DNA of 64,000 nucleotides from Terriglobales bacterium (lineage in GTDB: Bacteria > Acidobacteriota > Terriglobia > Terriglobales > Acidobacteriaceae): assembly GCA_035487355.1 (NCBI GenBank), contig DATHMF010000030.1, positions 62,001 to 126,000 on the forward strand, written 5' to 3'. Numbering within the stretch: position 1 is the first letter of the stretch; every line of letters starts with the position of its first letter. The position numbers and the translations under genes are program-made. Below, in pieces: positions 62,499 to 64,000 of the stretch. The notes under the pieces are model-generated. The model saw only the letters and a list, made by a program, of their open reading frames with translations, was not told the origin of the DNA and did no database searches.

Positions 62499-64000
62499 GT
62501 CTGCAGCACCCCCACCTTAAACTCGGGGACGTCCGGATTTAAAGACGCGGCTTCCAGCGCTGTGATGATCGCACTGCGCGTCTCCATGGGATCGAGAATG
62601 CGGTCAACCCACAACCGTGCGGCGCCGTAGCGCGGGTCGCTCTGCTCGTCATAGGTTTTCTTTACCGATTCATAGAGCTCTTTTTTGTCGGCGTCAGTCA
62701 GCTTCTTTCCGCTGCGTTCGAGTTGTTTGATCTTGATTTCTACTAATGTCCCCGCCGCCGAAGCGCCGCTCATAACCGCATAGCGCGCTGACGGCCAGGC
62801 AAAGACGAAGCGGGGATCGTAGGCTTTGCCGCACATGGCGTAGTGTCCGGCGCCAAAAGAACCACCGATGATCACCGTGATTTTAGGGACTACAGAGTTA
62901 GAGACCGCGTTCACCATTTTCGCCCCGGCGCGGATAATGCCGCTCCACTCGGCATCGCGTCCCACCATGAAGCCGTTTACGTCGTGCAGGAAGACGAGGG
63001 GGACGAGGTTCTGATTGCAATCCATGATGAAGCGCGCGGCTTTTTCTGCTGACTCGGTATAAATCACACCTCCGAACTCGAGGTGTTTTTCGCCTTCATG
63101 GCTGATGGCCTGCTGGTGCAGCTTCTGATTGGCGACGATGCCGACGGCAAAGCCGCCGATGCGGGCGTATCCACACAGCACCGTCTTGCCGTAGTCGGAT
63201 TTGTATTCATCGAAGCGGCTGCCATCTACGATGCGGGCAATCACTTCTTTCATGTCATATTGCTTTGCCGGGTCAGATTCGAAGATGCCGTACAGCTCTT
63301 CGGCGGCGTACTGCGGCGCTTCGGTTTTTTTTCGGTCAAAGGGGGCCGTGGGTTTGTGGCCCATCTTTTCGACCAGCGAGCGGATGCGTGCTATACAAGA
63401 TTCGTCATCGGGTTCGCGGAAATCCACCGTGCCGCTAATCTCTGAATGCATTTTCGCTCCGCCCAACTCTTCAGCAGAAACTTTCTGCCCGATGGCGGCC
63501 TGCACCAGCGCCGGACCAGCCAGAAAAAGCCCGCTGCCTTCGGTCATCAATATGTGATCGCACATGAGCGGCAGGTAAGCGCCACCGGCGACGCACATGC
63601 CCATGATGGCGGCAACCTGGGGGATGCCCATGGCCGACATCACTGCGTTATTGCGGAAGACGCGGCCAAAGTCGTCGGTGTCGGGGAACACATCTTCCTG
63701 CAGCGGCAGAAAGACGCCGGCAGAATCAACCAGGTAGATCGTCGGGATATGGTTTTCGATGGCGATGTTCTGTGCACGGATGACCTTCTTTGCCGTCATG
63801 GGGAAGAAAGCCCCGGCTTTGACAGTGGCATCATTCACGATCAACATGAACAGCCGCCCGTGTACGCGCGCCAGGCCGGTTACTGTTCCGGCTGCGGGCG
63901 CGCCTCCCCACTCTTCATACATGCCGTGGGCGACGTAGATGCCCAGTTCGAAAAATTCCGTGTCTTCATCTAACAAAAGGTCGATGCGTTCACGTGCCGT
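62495..64000 (-). CDS. Acyl-CoA carboxylase carboxyltransferase subunit (likely methylcrotonyl-CoA carboxylase beta), 5' end cut
   Basis: The frame is open from the right edge (codon 64000-63998) to the stop at 62495, at least 501 residues. An apparent TTG start at 63976 is internal: the upstream codons read TARERIDL before LLDEDTEF, as in full-length family members. Crotonase-like halves are complete: VHGRLFMLIVNDATVKAGAFFPMTAKK, VAAIMGMCVAGGAYLPLMCD and the second half GGSFGAGHYAMCGKAYDPRF. It carboxylates a short branched acyl-CoA with a biotin-carrying partner, probably encoded beyond the right edge. Propionyl-CoA carboxylase beta is the alternative; HMG-CoA lyase next door favours methylcrotonyl-CoA. 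Confidence 0.88.
   Translation of the reverse strand, partial: TARERIDLLLDEDTEFFELGIYVAHGMYEEWGGAPAAGTVTGLARVHGRLFMLIVNDATVKAGAFFPMTAKKVIRAQNIAIENHIPTIYLVDSAGVFLPLQEDVFPDTDDFGRVFRNNAVMSAMGIPQVAAIMGMCVAGGAYLPLMCDHILMTEGSGLFLAGPALVQAAIGQKVSAEELGGAKMHSEISGTVDFREPDDESCIARIRSLVEKMGHKPTAPFDRKKTEAPQYAAEELYGIFESDPAKQYDMKEVIARIVDGSRFDEYKSDYGKTVLCGYARIGGFAVGIVANQKLHQQAISHEGEKHLEFGGVIYTESAEKAARFIMDCNQNLVPLVFLHDVNGFMVGRDAEWSGIIRAGAKMVNAVSNSVVPKITVIIGGSFGAGHYAMCGKAYDPRFVFAWPSARYAVMSGASAAGTLVEIKIKQLERSGKKLTDADKKELYESVKKTYDEQSDPRYGAARLWVDRILDPMETRSAIITALEAASLNPDVPEFKVGVLQT

Noticed and set aside
63974..63976. TTG 63976 as the start of the carboxyltransferase
   Set aside because: The frame continues upstream with family-like residues to the window edge; the gene is simply cut.
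1..64000. tRNA, rRNA, tmRNA, CRISPR, transposase or phage genes
   Set aside because: Looked for by eye in intergenic DNA and gene products; none seen.

Overview
The window looks like chromosomal DNA of a soil Acidobacteriota, probably a Terriglobia/Koribacter-like lineage. This rests on a free-standing MEP/envelope cluster, acidobacterial-type Ser/Thr kinase and TonB-domain proteins, secreted YVTN/Ig-repeat proteins, and many short intergenic repeats. I could not run a taxonomic search. I saw no rRNA, tRNA, CRISPR array, transposase or phage gene.

Layout. 1-2462 (minus): membrane-anchored trypsin-like protease, ubiquitin-like protein and E1-type activating enzyme, running off the left edge. 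2680-8328: NAD(P)-binding protein, membrane phosphoesterase, TetR regulator with two palindromic sites, alpha/beta hydrolase, an unknown protein and a secreted lactonase. 8644-17350: secreted subtilase with VWD and Ig-like domains, TPR protein, haem-HAMP protein, Ser/Thr kinase, sugar-binding-like protein, Hsp15-like protein and an EamA exporter. 17364-24881: ketoacyl synthase, a repeat-rich intergenic stretch, a 1307-residue YVTN/Ig-like secreted protein and HemW. 25242-28519: threonine aldolase, SRPBCC protein, Mpo1-like protein and, overlapping it by four bases, a probable SelW/Rdx selenoprotein read through an in-frame TGA, then a TonB-domain protein. 28673-34916: acyl-CoA dehydrogenase, DUF885 peptidase-like protein, MeaB and methylmalonyl-CoA epimerase, TsaB, RimI and YdcH.

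35090-41728 (minus): DCC oxidoreductase, a membrane protein, then a membrane-stress locus (PH-like membrane protein, XRE regulator, NfeD/YuaF-like protein, a truncated and a full flotillin, a 55-residue glycine-zipper protein, PspA). Two 15-bp palindromes spaced 21 bp lie at its head. 41930-50047: peptide-type ABC permeases and a CorC-family protein (minus), then a MacA-like adaptor, two MacB-like permeases without an ATPase, and a CAP-domain protein (plus). 50558-56346 (minus): uppS-cdsA-dxr-rseP-ispG. 56601-57930: zinc-ribbon XRE regulator and HD protein. 58108-64000 (minus): hutH plus a leucine-degradation set (carboxyltransferase, HMG-CoA lyase, enoyl-CoA hydratase, thioesterase), running off the right edge.

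The two most notable items are the ubiquitin-like/E1/protease operon at the left edge and the probable selenoprotein at 27284-27523, which standard gene calling would truncate.
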